Assembly (NCBI GenBank): GCA_902785945.1
Contig: CADAAR010000008.1
Coordinates: 1-64,000, forward strand
DNA length: 64,000 bases
From: an uncultured Prevotellaceae bacterium
GTDB taxonomy: Bacteria > Bacteroidota > Bacteroidia > Bacteroidales > Bacteroidaceae
Reading direction: 5' to 3'
Part shown: one piece after another, positions 8,792 through 18,233 of the stretch
How the letters are laid out: the number at the start of each line of letters is the position of its first letter
How positions within the stretch are numbered: position 1 is the first letter of the stretch
Notes under the pieces: generated by a model
Seen by the model: the letters and a program-made list of their open reading frames with translations, nothing else
What the model was told of the DNA's origin: nothing
Databases searched by the model: none
Translations under genes and position numbers: made by a program

Positions 8792-9549
8792 TGGTCAGGG
8801 TTTTCCACAAATCCTTGGTACTTAGGGTCAAGTGATGACATCACAGAGTCGTAGGCTTGTCGCAAGGTGGCATCCACATTCTGGGGACCTTGGCCGATGG
8901 GGTAGATGGCCTGATGGATGGTCAGCGTCAACGGATGCCAGTTGATGAAGTTGAAGCCTTTCATACGTGGCAGGATGTCGAAACTACCGTTGATGGTCAG
9001 AGGAACCACGGGCAACTGCAGCTCGTCGGCCAGGGCGAAGGCTCCTTTCTTGAAATGGGCCATGTGACCTGTAAAGCTTCGGGCCCCCTCAGGAAACACC
9101 GTCACACTATAGCCTTCTTTCAATATCTCACGCGCATCCTCATAGGTCTTACGAATCTTACTGGCTCCCCGTTTGTCGACGAATATCTGATGCGACTTCT
9201 CACAGGCATAGCCTACGAAGGGAATCTTCCTCAGCGATTGCTTCATCATCCACTTGAAGTTACGATTCAAGTGACCATAGATGAGGAAGATGTCGAATGC
9301 ACCCTGATGGTTGGCGACAAACACGTAGCTCTGCCCTTTCTCCAGATGTTCGCGTCCTTCCACCTTGACGGGAATCAGAAATAGTTTCAGAATCAACTTT
9401 CCCCACCAATGGCCTGGGAAATAGCCCCAGAAATGACCATTGCCGAGGGTTGTGCCGATGCCCACCTCCAGCGCGGTAACAATAGTAAGGATTACCAGCA
9501 AAGGTAATCCTATAAACAACTGATAAACCCTATATAACAAGGTAATCAT
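8788..9549 (-). CDS. plsC: 1-acyl-sn-glycerol-3-phosphate acyltransferase family protein
   Basis: 253 residues with one or two N-terminal membrane helices. The acyltransferase block I is NHQGAFD (HX4D catalytic pair, near 78-85), and block III is FPEGARSF near 153. PlsC transfers a second acyl chain to lysophosphatidic acid at the inner membrane; some paralogues act on other lipids. It lies between a GT2 gene and a phosphoesterase in one minus-strand unit, consistent with envelope lipid work. Confidence 0.88.
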   Translation of the reverse strand: MITLLYRVYQLFIGLPLLVILTIVTALEVGIGTTLGNGHFWGYFPGHWWGKLILKLFLIPVKVEGREHLEKGQSYVFVANHQGAFDIFLIYGHLNRNFKWMMKQSLRKIPFVGYACEKSHQIFVDKRGASKIRKTYEDAREILKEGYSVTVFPEGARSFTGHMAHFKKGAFALADELQLPVVPLTINGSFDILPRMKGFNFINWHPLTLTIHQAIYPIGQGPQNVDATLRQAYDSVMSSLDPKYQGFVENPDQ

Positions 9550-9550
9550 A

Positions 9551-9577
9551 ATTCTTAACTCTTAATTCTTAATTTTT
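9551..9577. repeat. Heptad tandem repeat (ATTCTTA type) across a gene end
   Basis: Units ATTCTTA, ACTCTTA, ATTCTTA and a partial fourth lie between plsC and the GT2 gene. The last units supply the GT2 stop codon and its final codons (KIKN). Confidence 0.75.
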
Positions 9578-10311
9578 GGATATTTCCTCGTCCATCCATC
9601 CCATCTGAGTTGCATCACACCGAAGAATGCTTCGCTGAAGATGCCTCCAGACATTTTACTTGTTCCCTCACAGCGGTTGACGAAGATCACGCTGACTTCC
9701 TTGATCTTAAAGCCGATCTTATAGGCTGTGTATTTCATCTCAATCTGGAAGCCATAACCTTTAAAACGTATCTTGTCGAGCTCAATGGTCTCCAACACGC
9801 GACGCTTGTAGCATACGAATCCGGCTGTGGTGTCGTGAACCTTGAATCCTGTCACGATGCGGACGTATTTCGAGGCAAAATAACTCATCAGCACACGACC
9901 AACGGGCCAATTCACCACATTTACGCCAGAGACATAACGGCTGCCGATGGACAGATCGTAGCCCTTGTCGTGGCAGGCGCTGTAAAGACGTGGCAGGTCG
10001 TTGGGGTCGTGACTAAAGTCGGCATCCATCTCGAAGATATAGCCATAGTCGCGTTCCAAAGCCCACTTGAAACCAGCAATATACGCCGTGCCAAGCCCGA
10101 GCTTTCCACTACGCTCCAGAATAAACAGCCGGTCACCGAATTCATCGCTGATCAGTCGTTTTACAATAGCGGCTGTGCCGTCGGGAGAACCGTCGTCAAT
10201 CACGAGGATATGGAAACATTGTTCCAGTCCGAACACGGCCCGGATAATCTTTTCGATGTTTTCCTTCTCGTTATACGTCGGAATGATTACAATACTGTCG
10301 CTTGCGTGCAT
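9562..10311 (-). CDS. Polyprenol monophosphomannose synthase-like glycosyltransferase (GT2)
   Basis: 249 residues, close in layout to dolichyl-phosphate mannose synthase catalytic domains. Visible are IIPTYNEKENI at the N-terminus, VIDDGSPDGTA, a DXD-type motif in FEMDADFSHDP, GSRYVSG near 142, and the C-terminal amphipathic part ending RWDGWTRKYP. It probably charges an undecaprenyl-type lipid with mannose or another hexose at the inner leaflet. No flippase-like membrane domain is fused. First gene of the unit that continues with plsC and the phosphoesterase. Confidence 0.85.
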   Translation of the reverse strand: MHASDSIVIIPTYNEKENIEKIIRAVFGLEQCFHILVIDDGSPDGTAAIVKRLISDEFGDRLFILERSGKLGLGTAYIAGFKWALERDYGYIFEMDADFSHDPNDLPRLYSACHDKGYDLSIGSRYVSGVNVVNWPVGRVLMSYFASKYVRIVTGFKVHDTTAGFVCYKRRVLETIELDKIRFKGYGFQIEMKYTAYKIGFKIKEVSVIFVNRCEGTSKMSGGIFSEAFFGVMQLRWDGWTRKYPKIKN

Positions 10312-10330
10312 AATCTGAATTATTACGCTG

Positions 10331-10388
10331 CAAAATTAATAAAAATCTTGGATAAGCATGCGCTAATCGCAGAAATTTTGTAATTTTG
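10331..10388. promoter_or_regulatory. Divergent promoters for the GT2 unit and mfd
   Basis: CAAAATTA at 10331-10338 reads TAATTTTG on the minus strand, 19 nt before the GT2 start. TAATTTTG at 10381-10388 is the matching plus-strand box, 13 nt before mfd. Confidence 0.55.
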
Positions 10389-10401
10389 CACACAATTTCT
10401 A

Positions 10402-13400
10402 ATGAATATACAGGAATTAGAGAAAGTTTATGCCAAGTTACCGCAGGTGTCGGCATTGGCACAGGCAATAGGAAAATCCTCGTTGAAGACGGTTTTCCTC
10501 GAAGGCTTATTAGGCTCTAGTGCTCCAATGCTTTTCGCCAGCTTGTCGCCAAAGTGCAAGAATCCCTTGCTTTTTATCTTACAGGATGCCGAGGAAGCAG
10601 GCTATTTCTATCACGACCTGACGCAACTGATGGGTGACAGGCAGGTGCTCTTCTTCCCCAGCAGTTATCGTCGTGCCATCAAGTATGCCCAGCGCGATGC
10701 AGCCAGCGAGATCCTCCGCACCGAGGTCATGGCAAGGATAGGAGACCCACTCTTTATTGTAACATATCCCGAGGCCATTGCCGAACTCGTGGTATCGAAG
10801 ACAAGCCTCGATGAACGTACCTTGGTATTGGAGAAAGACCAGACCATAGCCGTTGCGGAGATTGAAAAGACCTTACGTGAGTTCGGCTTCCGCGAGGTCG
10901 ATTATGTCTACGAGCCTGGTCAGTTTGCCCTGCGTGGCTCTATTCTCGATGTTTATTCCTTTAGTTGCGAATACCCCTATCGTATTGATTTCTTCGGTGA
11001 GGACATCGACAGCATCCGCACTTTTGAGGTGGAGGATCAGTTGTCGAAGGAGCAAAGGGATAAAATTGAAATTGTGCCTGAGTTGGTGACGGTCGACGAT
11101 AAAGTGCCTTTCCTCTCGTTCGTGCCTAAAAACACGGTGCTGGTGACAAGAGATTATCATTTCGTGCGTGATGCCATCGACCGGGTCTATCAGGAGGGCT
11201 TTTCCGACCAGGCCCGAATGGAACAGTTGGAACAGGCTACAGAGGTGGAAAGGCATGAGATCGAGCAGCAGATGCACAAGGAATCGCAACTCATCACAGG
11301 GGCGCAGTTTATGGCTGATGCCGATGCCTTCCGTCGCATCGAGTTCGGACACCGTCCGTCAGCACAGCCCGATGCCACCTTGCGGTTCAATATCACCGTA
11401 CAGCCGCTTTTCCATAAGAACTTCGACCTGCTGAAGCAAGCGTTCGAAGACTACCTGTTGCGTGGCTATCAGATTTATATCTGTGCCGACAGCCAGAAAC
11501 AGAATGAGCGTTTGAAGGAAATTCTTTCGAGCGAAGAACTCTTCACTCTTCACTCTTCACTCTTCACTCCTGTGGAACGGACCCTCCACGAGGGCTTTGC
11601 CGACGATGACTTGCGCATCTGCGTCTTCACCGACCACCAGATATTCGACCGTTTCCATAAGTATAACCTCAAGAGCGACAAAGCCCGTAGTGGTAAGATG
11701 GCACTTACGCTGAAGGAAATCCAACAGTTTGAGATTGGCGACTTCGTGGTGCATGTCGATCATGGTGTGGGTAAGTTCGGCGGGCTCGTGCGCATGCCCC
11801 AAGGGGATGGTTACCAGGAGATGATCAAGATTCTCTACAACGGTGGCGGCAGCATCTATGTGTCTATCCACTCGCTTTATAAAGTGTCGAAATACAAGTC
11901 GCAGGATAACGGCGAACCGCCCCGTCTCTCGACCCTCGGTACCGGCCAGTGGGAGAAACTGAAGGAGCGCACCAAGAAACATATCAAGGACATTGCCCGC
12001 GACCTGATTAAGCTTTATGCCAAGCGTCGCCGTGAGAAGGGTTTTGCCTTCAGCGCCGACTCCTATCTGCAGCATGAGCTCGAGGCTAGTTTTATTTACG
12101 AGGATACGCCTGATCAGCTGAAGGCCACGCTCGATGTGAAGCAGGATATGGAGCGTGCCCGTCCGATGGACCGCCTGGTCTGTGGCGATGTGGGTTTCGG
12201 CAAGACAGAGGTGGCTGTGCGCGCTGCTTTCAAGGCGGCCTGCGATGGTAAACAGGTAGCTGTGCTGGTTCCCACCACGGTGCTGGCCTATCAGCACTTC
12301 CGTACGTTCTCCTCTCGTCTGAAGGATATGCCTGTCAGGGTGGATTATCTCACGCGGGCCAAGAGTGCCAAGCAGACCACACAGGTGCTCAAAGACCTGG
12401 AAGAGGGTAAGATAGATATCATCATCGGTACACATAAGCTTATAGGCAAGACTGTGAAGTTCAAGGACTTGGGCCTGCTGATTATCGATGAGGAACAGAA
12501 GTTCGGCGTGTCTACCAAAGAGAAGCTCCGTCAGATGAAGTCGAACGTTGATACCTTGACGATGTCTGCCACACCTATTCCGCGAACGCTTCAGTTCTCG
12601 TTGGTTGGTGCCCGCGACTTGAGTGTCATCCAGACGCCGCCGCCTAACCGTTATCCCATCCAGACAGAGATACATACCTTTGGCGCGGAGATCATTACCG
12701 ATGCCATCAATTTTGAGATGTCGCGCAACGGACAGGTCTACTTCGTCAACAACCGTATCAGCGACCTGACGCATATCGCAGAGATGATACATAAGTACAT
12801 CCCTGATGCACGCATCGCCATCGGACATGGACAGATGAAGCCTGAGGAATTGGAGAAGATTGTGCTCGACTTCTCCAACTACGACTACGACGTGCTGCTC
12901 TCTACCACGATTGTCGAAAACGGTATCGACATTCCCAATGCTAATACCATCATCATTAACGGTGCCCATAACTTTGGCCTGTCCGATCTGCACCAGATGC
13001 GTGGTCGTGTGGGGCGTGGCAACCGCAAGGCATTCTGTTATCTTTTAGCACCCCCGTTGGCGGCTCTTAACCCAGAATCGCGTCGTCGACTCGAAGCCCT
13101 CGAGAACTTCTCCGACCTTGGCTCTGGCATCAACATCGCCATGCAGGACCTCGACATCCGTGGTGCCGGCAATCTCCTTGGTTCTGAGCAGAGCGGCTTT
13201 ATCTCCGACCTCGGCTACGAAACTTATCAGAAGATTCTCAATCAGGCCATGGCAGAGCTCCATAATGAAATGAGTGAAGAACCAAGAACAAAGAACTCTT
13301 CACTCTTCACTCTTCACTCTTCACTCTTCGTGGATGATTGCGCCCTCGAATCCGATATCGAGATGTACTTCCCCGACCAGTATGTGCCCAACGATTCCGA

Positions 13401-13797
13401 GCGTATGCTGCTCTATCGTGAACTCGACAATCTCGCCAATCGCAACGATCTTGATGCGGCTTTGGCTGGCTATCGCAATCGTCTGAAGGACCGTTTTGGC
13501 GATATTCCTGAGGTGGCCGAGGAACTCATCCGTGTGGTTCCCCTCCGGGCTTATGGCAAACAGTTGGGTATTGAGAAGATCATGCTGAAACAGCAGAAGA
13601 TGTATCTCTATTTCGTCAGCAATGCCGACAGCCCTTATTATCAGAGTGAAGCCTTTGGCAAGGTGCTCAACTACGTCTCCCGCAATCCCCGCCATTGTAA
13701 TTTCCGTGAGGTTAACGGCAAGCGTTCCATTGTCATCGCTTCCGTACCTTCTATTGACGCTGCCCTGTCCATCTGTCGCTCAATTTTGACGGATTGA
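10402..13797 (+). CDS. mfd: Transcription-repair coupling factor
   Basis: 1131 residues. It displaces stalled RNA polymerase and recruits UvrA to lesions. In order: UvrB-like N-terminal region, RNA-polymerase interaction domain (FEIGDFVVHVDHGVGKFGGL near 448-467), translocase with Walker A CGDVGFGKTEVA near 595-606, IIDEEQKFGV, SATPIPRTL, VENGIDIPNANT and QMRGRVGRGNRKAFCYLL, then the C-terminal TRCF domain. Two heptad repeat arrays lie inside the gene, at residues about 381-389 and 959-976, both in frame; they add low-complexity SLFTLHSSLF segments. Confidence 0.95.
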   Translation: MNIQELEKVYAKLPQVSALAQAIGKSSLKTVFLEGLLGSSAPMLFASLSPKCKNPLLFILQDAEEAGYFYHDLTQLMGDRQVLFFPSSYRRAIKYAQRDAASEILRTEVMARIGDPLFIVTYPEAIAELVVSKTSLDERTLVLEKDQTIAVAEIEKTLREFGFREVDYVYEPGQFALRGSILDVYSFSCEYPYRIDFFGEDIDSIRTFEVEDQLSKEQRDKIEIVPELVTVDDKVPFLSFVPKNTVLVTRDYHFVRDAIDRVYQEGFSDQARMEQLEQATEVERHEIEQQMHKESQLITGAQFMADADAFRRIEFGHRPSAQPDATLRFNITVQPLFHKNFDLLKQAFEDYLLRGYQIYICADSQKQNERLKEILSSEELFTLHSSLFTPVERTLHEGFADDDLRICVFTDHQIFDRFHKYNLKSDKARSGKMALTLKEIQQFEIGDFVVHVDHGVGKFGGLVRMPQGDGYQEMIKILYNGGGSIYVSIHSLYKVSKYKSQDNGEPPRLSTLGTGQWEKLKERTKKHIKDIARDLIKLYAKRRREKGFAFSADSYLQHELEASFIYEDTPDQLKATLDVKQDMERARPMDRLVCGDVGFGKTEVAVRAAFKAACDGKQVAVLVPTTVLAYQHFRTFSSRLKDMPVRVDYLTRAKSAKQTTQVLKDLEEGKIDIIIGTHKLIGKTVKFKDLGLLIIDEEQKFGVSTKEKLRQMKSNVDTLTMSATPIPRTLQFSLVGARDLSVIQTPPPNRYPIQTEIHTFGAEIITDAINFEMSRNGQVYFVNNRISDLTHIAEMIHKYIPDARIAIGHGQMKPEELEKIVLDFSNYDYDVLLSTTIVENGIDIPNANTIIINGAHNFGLSDLHQMRGRVGRGNRKAFCYLLAPPLAALNPESRRRLEALENFSDLGSGINIAMQDLDIRGAGNLLGSEQSGFISDLGYETYQKILNQAMAELHNEMSEEPRTKNSSLFTLHSSLFVDDCALESDIEMYFPDQYVPNDSERMLLYRELDNLANRNDLDAALAGYRNRLKDRFGDIPEVAEELIRVVPLRAYGKQLGIEKIMLKQQKMYLYFVSNADSPYYQSEAFGKVLNYVSRNPRHCNFREVNGKRSIVIASVPSIDAALSICRSILTD
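11541..11568. repeat. In-frame heptad array in mfd (CTTCACT x4)
   Basis: Four perfect CTTCACT units encode the segment LFTLHSSLFT, between the UvrB-like region and the polymerase-interaction domain of Mfd. The frame is intact on both sides. Confidence 0.9.
13277..13330. repeat. In-frame compound heptad array in mfd
   Basis: Three AAGAACN units (13277-13297) run into five CTCTTCA-type units (13296-13330), all with 7-bp period. They encode a Ser/Leu/Phe/His-rich segment just before the C-terminal TRCF domain. Confidence 0.9.
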
Positions 13798-13813
13798 TAA
13801 AAAAAACAAAAAT

Positions 13814-13847
13814 TTTGTAGATTAATTAAGGAAATTTTGTATCTTTG
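13814..13847 (+). promoter_or_regulatory. Promoter of the RND efflux operon
   Basis: TATCTTTG at 13840-13847 with TTTG at 13814-13817 (22 nt apart, slightly long). It is followed by a 63-nt leader before the adaptor gene. No operator or linked regulator gene is evident. Confidence 0.6.
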
Positions 13848-13910
13848 TACCCGTGTTTTAACTTACAAGACCAAAAAACGAGAATATTAACAACTAAAAT
13901 AAAAAACAGT

Positions 13911-15041
13911 ATGAAAACAAAGAGTGTTATGGCAGGGGCTATGTTGCTCGGCATGGGGATGATAGTTTCCTCATGTGGCATCGACATGCCTAAGGAAGTG
14001 CAAACATCGTTTGAAACGATGACAGTGGCGAAATCAGACATTGAACTCCCGTATAAGTTCAGTGCCAGGATGAAAGGTCAGAACGATGTAACGGTAACGC
14101 CACAGGTCGGTGGCCAGTTGATAAAGATTTGCGTGACCGAAGGTCAGCAGGTGAAGAAGGGACAGACGCTCTTCGTGATCGACTCCCGAAATGCGCAGCT
14201 CGATCTGGAGGCAGCACAGGCCAATCTGCAGGCAGCCTTGGCTCAGGAGAACTCTGCGAAGCTGGAGTACGAGTCAAACAAGAATCTGTTTGAGAAGAAG
14301 ATCGTGAGCAGCTATATGCTGAACAACTCCGAGAACTCCTACAAGCAGGCCCAGGCTTCGGTGTCCCAGGCCCGTGCTCAGGTGAACCGTGCGCGGGTGA
14401 ACCTCGGTTTCTGCACCATCACCGCTTCCGTATCCGGTATTATCGGTGAGATTCCCGTGCGTGCTGGTGATCAGGTTTCGCCAGGCATGCAGCTGACCTT
14501 GCTGAGTGGCAATACGACGATGGATGCCGAGATTTCACTCACGGAGTCCATCATCGAGGCGATGGTGCAGGAAGGCATGAAGTTAGCTGATAAAGAGAAA
14601 TATCTTGCCAACCTGCCCGATGCAACGTTTATCATGAAGAATGGTACGGAGTATCCCCACAAGGGTCGTGTTCATAGCATGACGGGTGTCGTGAATGCCG
14701 CTACCGGTTCGCTCACCATTAAGGTGTCGTTCCCCAATCCCGAAGGCCATCTGTATTCTGGCATACAGGGTACTGTCGTGATAAAATTCGATGAGAAAGA
14801 TCTCATCGTCATTCCTCAGAATGCTGTGATACGCCTTCAGGACAAGGCGTTGGTCTATAAGGTAAAGGCCGACAGTACGGCCACCGCTGTCGACGTGACC
14901 ACACAAGATACAGGTAATGGTAAGGACTTCATCATAACCAGTGGTTTGAATGTGGGCGACCGGATTGTGACCACTGGTGCCAACAATGTGACGGAGGGAC
15001 AGAAAGTGATCTTCCCGGAGGATGTGAAAAGTGATAAGTGA
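13911..15041 (+). CDS. RND efflux periplasmic adaptor subunit
   Basis: 376 residues. The lipoprotein signal ends at MIVSSCG. The protein follows the membrane-fusion layout: N-terminal beta strands, biotinyl-lipoyl half (VGGQLIKICVTEGQQVKKGQ near 62-81), a long Ala/Gln-rich alpha hairpin, second lipoyl half (GEIPVRAGDQVSPG), then beta-barrel and membrane-proximal domains. It bridges the inner-membrane pump and the outer-membrane channel encoded next. I chose ATG 13911, with its signal peptide, over the upstream ATG at 13845. Its last codons and stop lie in a heptad repeat. Confidence 0.92.
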   Translation: MKTKSVMAGAMLLGMGMIVSSCGIDMPKEVQTSFETMTVAKSDIELPYKFSARMKGQNDVTVTPQVGGQLIKICVTEGQQVKKGQTLFVIDSRNAQLDLEAAQANLQAALAQENSAKLEYESNKNLFEKKIVSSYMLNNSENSYKQAQASVSQARAQVNRARVNLGFCTITASVSGIIGEIPVRAGDQVSPGMQLTLLSGNTTMDAEISLTESIIEAMVQEGMKLADKEKYLANLPDATFIMKNGTEYPHKGRVHSMTGVVNAATGSLTIKVSFPNPEGHLYSGIQGTVVIKFDEKDLIVIPQNAVIRLQDKALVYKVKADSTATAVDVTTQDTGNGKDFIITSGLNVGDRIVTTGANNVTEGQKVIFPEDVKSDK

Positions 15042-15044
15042 TAA
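15024..15044. repeat. Heptad repeat (GTGATAA) over the adaptor stop codon
   Basis: Three 7-bp units GTGAAAA, GTGATAA, GTGATAA. They encode the adaptor's C-terminal VKSDK, supply its TAA stop and run into the 15-nt gap before the pump gene. Confidence 0.7.
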
Positions 15045-15056
15045 ATTTGCTTCCGT

Positions 15057-18000
15057 ATGAAGAATAATATATTTATCAATAAATATGTGATGGCGTGTGC
15101 CATCTCGATTGTGATAGCGCTGGTGGGCTATATCTCCATGAACACACTGGCCGTGGAACAATACCCCGACATTGCGCCGCCTACAGTGATGATCAGCACC
15201 AGCTATTCCGGTGCTGATGAGAATACGGTGATGAAGTCGGTCATCCAGCCTTTGGAAGAGGCCGTCAATGGTGTGCCGGACATGACCTATATAACCTCTA
15301 AGGCATCCTCTAACGGTGACGCAGAGATTACTGTCTACTTCAAGCAGGGCACCGACCCCGACATGGCGGCGGTGAATGTGCAGAACCGCGTGACCCGTGC
15401 ACAGGCTTTGCTGCCAGCCGACGTGAATAGGGTTGGTGTGACGGTACAGAAACGTCAGAACAACATCCTGCTGATTTTCGCTGTGAGAAGTGCCGACGGT
15501 AAGTATGACGAGGATTTCGTATCAAACTATGTCGATATCAACATCAAGCCGAAACTGATGCGTATCACTGGCGTGGGTAACGTGCTGAGCTTAGGTAACA
15601 CATACGCCCTGCGTATCTGGCTGAAGCCCGATGTGATGGCACAGTACGGACTGACGCCTAACGACATCTTCGCAGCCATCGGTGGACAGAGTTTCGTGGC
15701 TGGTGTAGGTTCCTTGGGCGAACAGTCGGAGAATTCCTACCAGTATTCTATGCAGTACAAGGGTACGCTGAAGAGCGTCGAGGAGTTCAACGAAATCGTA
15801 TTGCGCACCAGCGGTGGCGGTATGCTGCACCTGAGCGACGTGGCCGAGGTGAAGATTGGTGCCATGAGCTACAACTTCACATCGAATATCCAGGACGAGC
15901 CAGGTGCACTCTGCATGGTGTTTGCGGCTCCTGGTGCTAATGCCACTCAAGTGAACGCCAGCATCAACAAACTGTTTGAGGAGACGAAGAAGTCGATGCC
16001 AGCCGGACTGGAGTTCGTCACCATGATGACCAGCGACGACTTCCTCTTCGCCGCTATCCACAACGTGGTGGAGACGCTTGTCATTGCCATCATCCTCGTG
16101 GTGCTCGTGGTGTTCTTCTTCCTGCAGAACCTCAAGGCCACCATCATCCCCTCTATCTCGATTATCGTATCGTTGATGGGCACCTTTGCCATCGTTTCGC
16201 TGGCAGGCTTCTCGCTCAACATTCTTACGCTGTTCGCACTGGTGCTCGCCATCGGTACGGTGGTGGATGATGCCATCGTGGTGGTGGAGGCCGTGATGGC
16301 GAAGATGGAGGGCGGCATCAGCGATGCTCGCGAAGCCACCCGTCAGGCCATGAGCGAGGTGTCGGTGGCTGTGGTCTCGTGTACATTAGTATTTATGGCT
16401 GTGTTTATCCCCGTCACCTTCATGCCTGGCACCTCGGGCACGTTCTTTACCCAGTTTGGTATTACCATCGCCTCTTCCGTCGGTCTGTCGTGCATATCGG
16501 CCCTGACACTCTGTCCTGCCCTCTGTGCCATCATGATGCGCGTCACCAATGGCAAGAAGGAAGGCAAGGGGTTGACCTATTATACCAAGAAAGCCTATAC
16601 GGTGAGCTACAACGCCATCTATAACAAATATAGCAAAAGCGTACAGAAGTTCATCAAGCGCCCCATTCTGGCTTGGAGCCTGCTGGCTTTGGCCGCCGTG
16701 CTGCTGGTGTTCTTCATGAAGAGCCTGCCGTCAGGCCTCGTGCCACAGGAGGACCAGGGTGTGTTCTTGGCTGAGATACAAGCTCCGGAGGGTGCCACGC
16801 TGAAGCAAACCCGCGAAATGGTGAAGGAAGTGGAGGCTAAGGTGAAGAATATTCCTGAATTGGAGAGTTTCGCTGTAGTATGCGGCTATGGTATGATGTC
16901 CGGAGCCGGCTCTAACTATGCCACGCTTGTCGTCCGATTGAAGAACTGGGACGACCGTCCCGGTATGAACCACCTGATTGACCTCGTCATGTACCGGTTC
17001 TACTTCGATTGTAAAGACATCAAGAATCTGCAAGTGCTACCCTTCCAGATGCCGCAGATTCCCGGCTATGGCACGAGTAACAGCGTGAGCCTCGTGGTGG
17101 AGGACCCCACCGACGGCAACCTGTCGGAATTTGCCCAGCATACCGAGCACTTTCTTGCCAAGCTCTCAGAACGTCCGGAGATTGCCTCCGCTATGTCAAC
17201 CTACTCCGAGCGTTTCCCGAAGTATCAAGTCGATGTCGATGCTGCCCAGTGCGACCGTGCTGGTGTGTCACCTGCCGACGTGCTCAATACGCTTGGTTCC
17301 TTCTGTGGCGGTGCTTACATCGGCAACTTCAACCAGTTTGGTAAGGTCTACCGCATCATGGCAGCTGCCTCGCCCGAGTATCGTCTTGACCCGTCGTCAC
17401 TGAACAATATCTTCGTACAGGTGAAGGGCGGCAAGATGGCACCTATCGCTGAGTTCGTCAGTCTGAAGCAGATTGTCGGTCCTGCCAATATCGAACACTT
17501 CAACCTGTTCCAGAACATCACTTGCTACATCACGACTGGTAGCGGCTACACTGAGGGTGACGCCCACAAAGCCATTGCCGAGGTGTTCAAGGAGACGATG
17601 CCCCACACGGCTACCTTCGAGTATAGTGGCATGTCGCGCGAACTGGAGGAGGCTGCCGGCTCTAACGCCACGGCTCTCATCTATGTCATCTGCGCCATTC
17701 TCATTTACCTCATCCTGGCCTCGCTTTACAACTCGTGGTTCACTCCGTGGGCCGTGCTGTTCAGCGTGCCGTTCGGCCTGATGGGTGCTTTCGTGTTCGC
17801 CTTCTTTGGCAACCAACTGGGTCTGCCTGGCATGGACAACAACATCTACCTGCAGACGGGTGTCATCATGCTGATCGGTCTGCTCTCCAAGACGGCCATC
17901 CTGATCACCGAGTTCGCCTCCGAGCGTCGTGCGCAGGGCATGAGCATCAAGGATGCAGCCTTCGCAGCCTGTCAGGAGCGTTTGCGCCCGATTCTGATGA

Positions 18001-18230
18001 CGGTGGCCACGATGATCATCGGTATGATTCCGCTCGTCATCGAGGGAGGTGCCGGTGCCAACGGTAACCGCGCCCTCGCCCTTGGTGTCATCGGCGGTAT
18101 GTCTGTCGGCACCCTCGCCCTGCTGTTTGTCGTTCCCGCCTTCTTCATCGTGTTCCAGAAGCTCCACGAGAAGTATCAGGGCTCAGAAGTGAAAGTAGAG
18201 AGTGTTGAAGTAAAAACTGAGGAGGAATAG
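15057..18230 (+). CDS. RND family efflux pump, HAE1/AcrB type
   Basis: 1057 residues, the usual size for hydrophobe/amphiphile pumps, with 12 membrane helices in two halves and two large periplasmic loops. Proton-relay residues are visible: the Asp pair in TM4 (GTVVDDAIVVVEAVM near 400) and the TM10 Lys in GLLSKTAILITEFA. The N-terminus has the typical VEQYPDIAPPTV. It exports drugs or other amphiphiles, using the proton gradient. 15 nt separate it from the adaptor gene and 3 nt from the channel gene. Substrates cannot be read from sequence. Confidence 0.94.
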   Translation: MKNNIFINKYVMACAISIVIALVGYISMNTLAVEQYPDIAPPTVMISTSYSGADENTVMKSVIQPLEEAVNGVPDMTYITSKASSNGDAEITVYFKQGTDPDMAAVNVQNRVTRAQALLPADVNRVGVTVQKRQNNILLIFAVRSADGKYDEDFVSNYVDINIKPKLMRITGVGNVLSLGNTYALRIWLKPDVMAQYGLTPNDIFAAIGGQSFVAGVGSLGEQSENSYQYSMQYKGTLKSVEEFNEIVLRTSGGGMLHLSDVAEVKIGAMSYNFTSNIQDEPGALCMVFAAPGANATQVNASINKLFEETKKSMPAGLEFVTMMTSDDFLFAAIHNVVETLVIAIILVVLVVFFFLQNLKATIIPSISIIVSLMGTFAIVSLAGFSLNILTLFALVLAIGTVVDDAIVVVEAVMAKMEGGISDAREATRQAMSEVSVAVVSCTLVFMAVFIPVTFMPGTSGTFFTQFGITIASSVGLSCISALTLCPALCAIMMRVTNGKKEGKGLTYYTKKAYTVSYNAIYNKYSKSVQKFIKRPILAWSLLALAAVLLVFFMKSLPSGLVPQEDQGVFLAEIQAPEGATLKQTREMVKEVEAKVKNIPELESFAVVCGYGMMSGAGSNYATLVVRLKNWDDRPGMNHLIDLVMYRFYFDCKDIKNLQVLPFQMPQIPGYGTSNSVSLVVEDPTDGNLSEFAQHTEHFLAKLSERPEIASAMSTYSERFPKYQVDVDAAQCDRAGVSPADVLNTLGSFCGGAYIGNFNQFGKVYRIMAAASPEYRLDPSSLNNIFVQVKGGKMAPIAEFVSLKQIVGPANIEHFNLFQNITCYITTGSGYTEGDAHKAIAEVFKETMPHTATFEYSGMSRELEEAAGSNATALIYVICAILIYLILASLYNSWFTPWAVLFSVPFGLMGAFVFAFFGNQLGLPGMDNNIYLQTGVIMLIGLLSKTAILITEFASERRAQGMSIKDAAFAACQERLRPILMTVATMIIGMIPLVIEGGAGANGNRALALGVIGGMSVGTLALLFVVPAFFIVFQKLHEKYQGSEVKVESVEVKTEEE

Positions 18231-18233
18231 ATC

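Noticed and set aside
11557-12993. Minus-strand frame of 478 codons
   Set aside because: Fully antisense to the clear mfd gene; codon-position shadow with no motif or start signal.
17397-18167. Minus-strand frame of 256 codons antisense to the RND pump
   Set aside because: His/Asp/Gly-rich shadow of the pump gene.
18184-18220. Further heptad array at the end of the RND pump gene
   Set aside because: Only weak 7-bp periodicity; the acidic C-terminus explains the composition.
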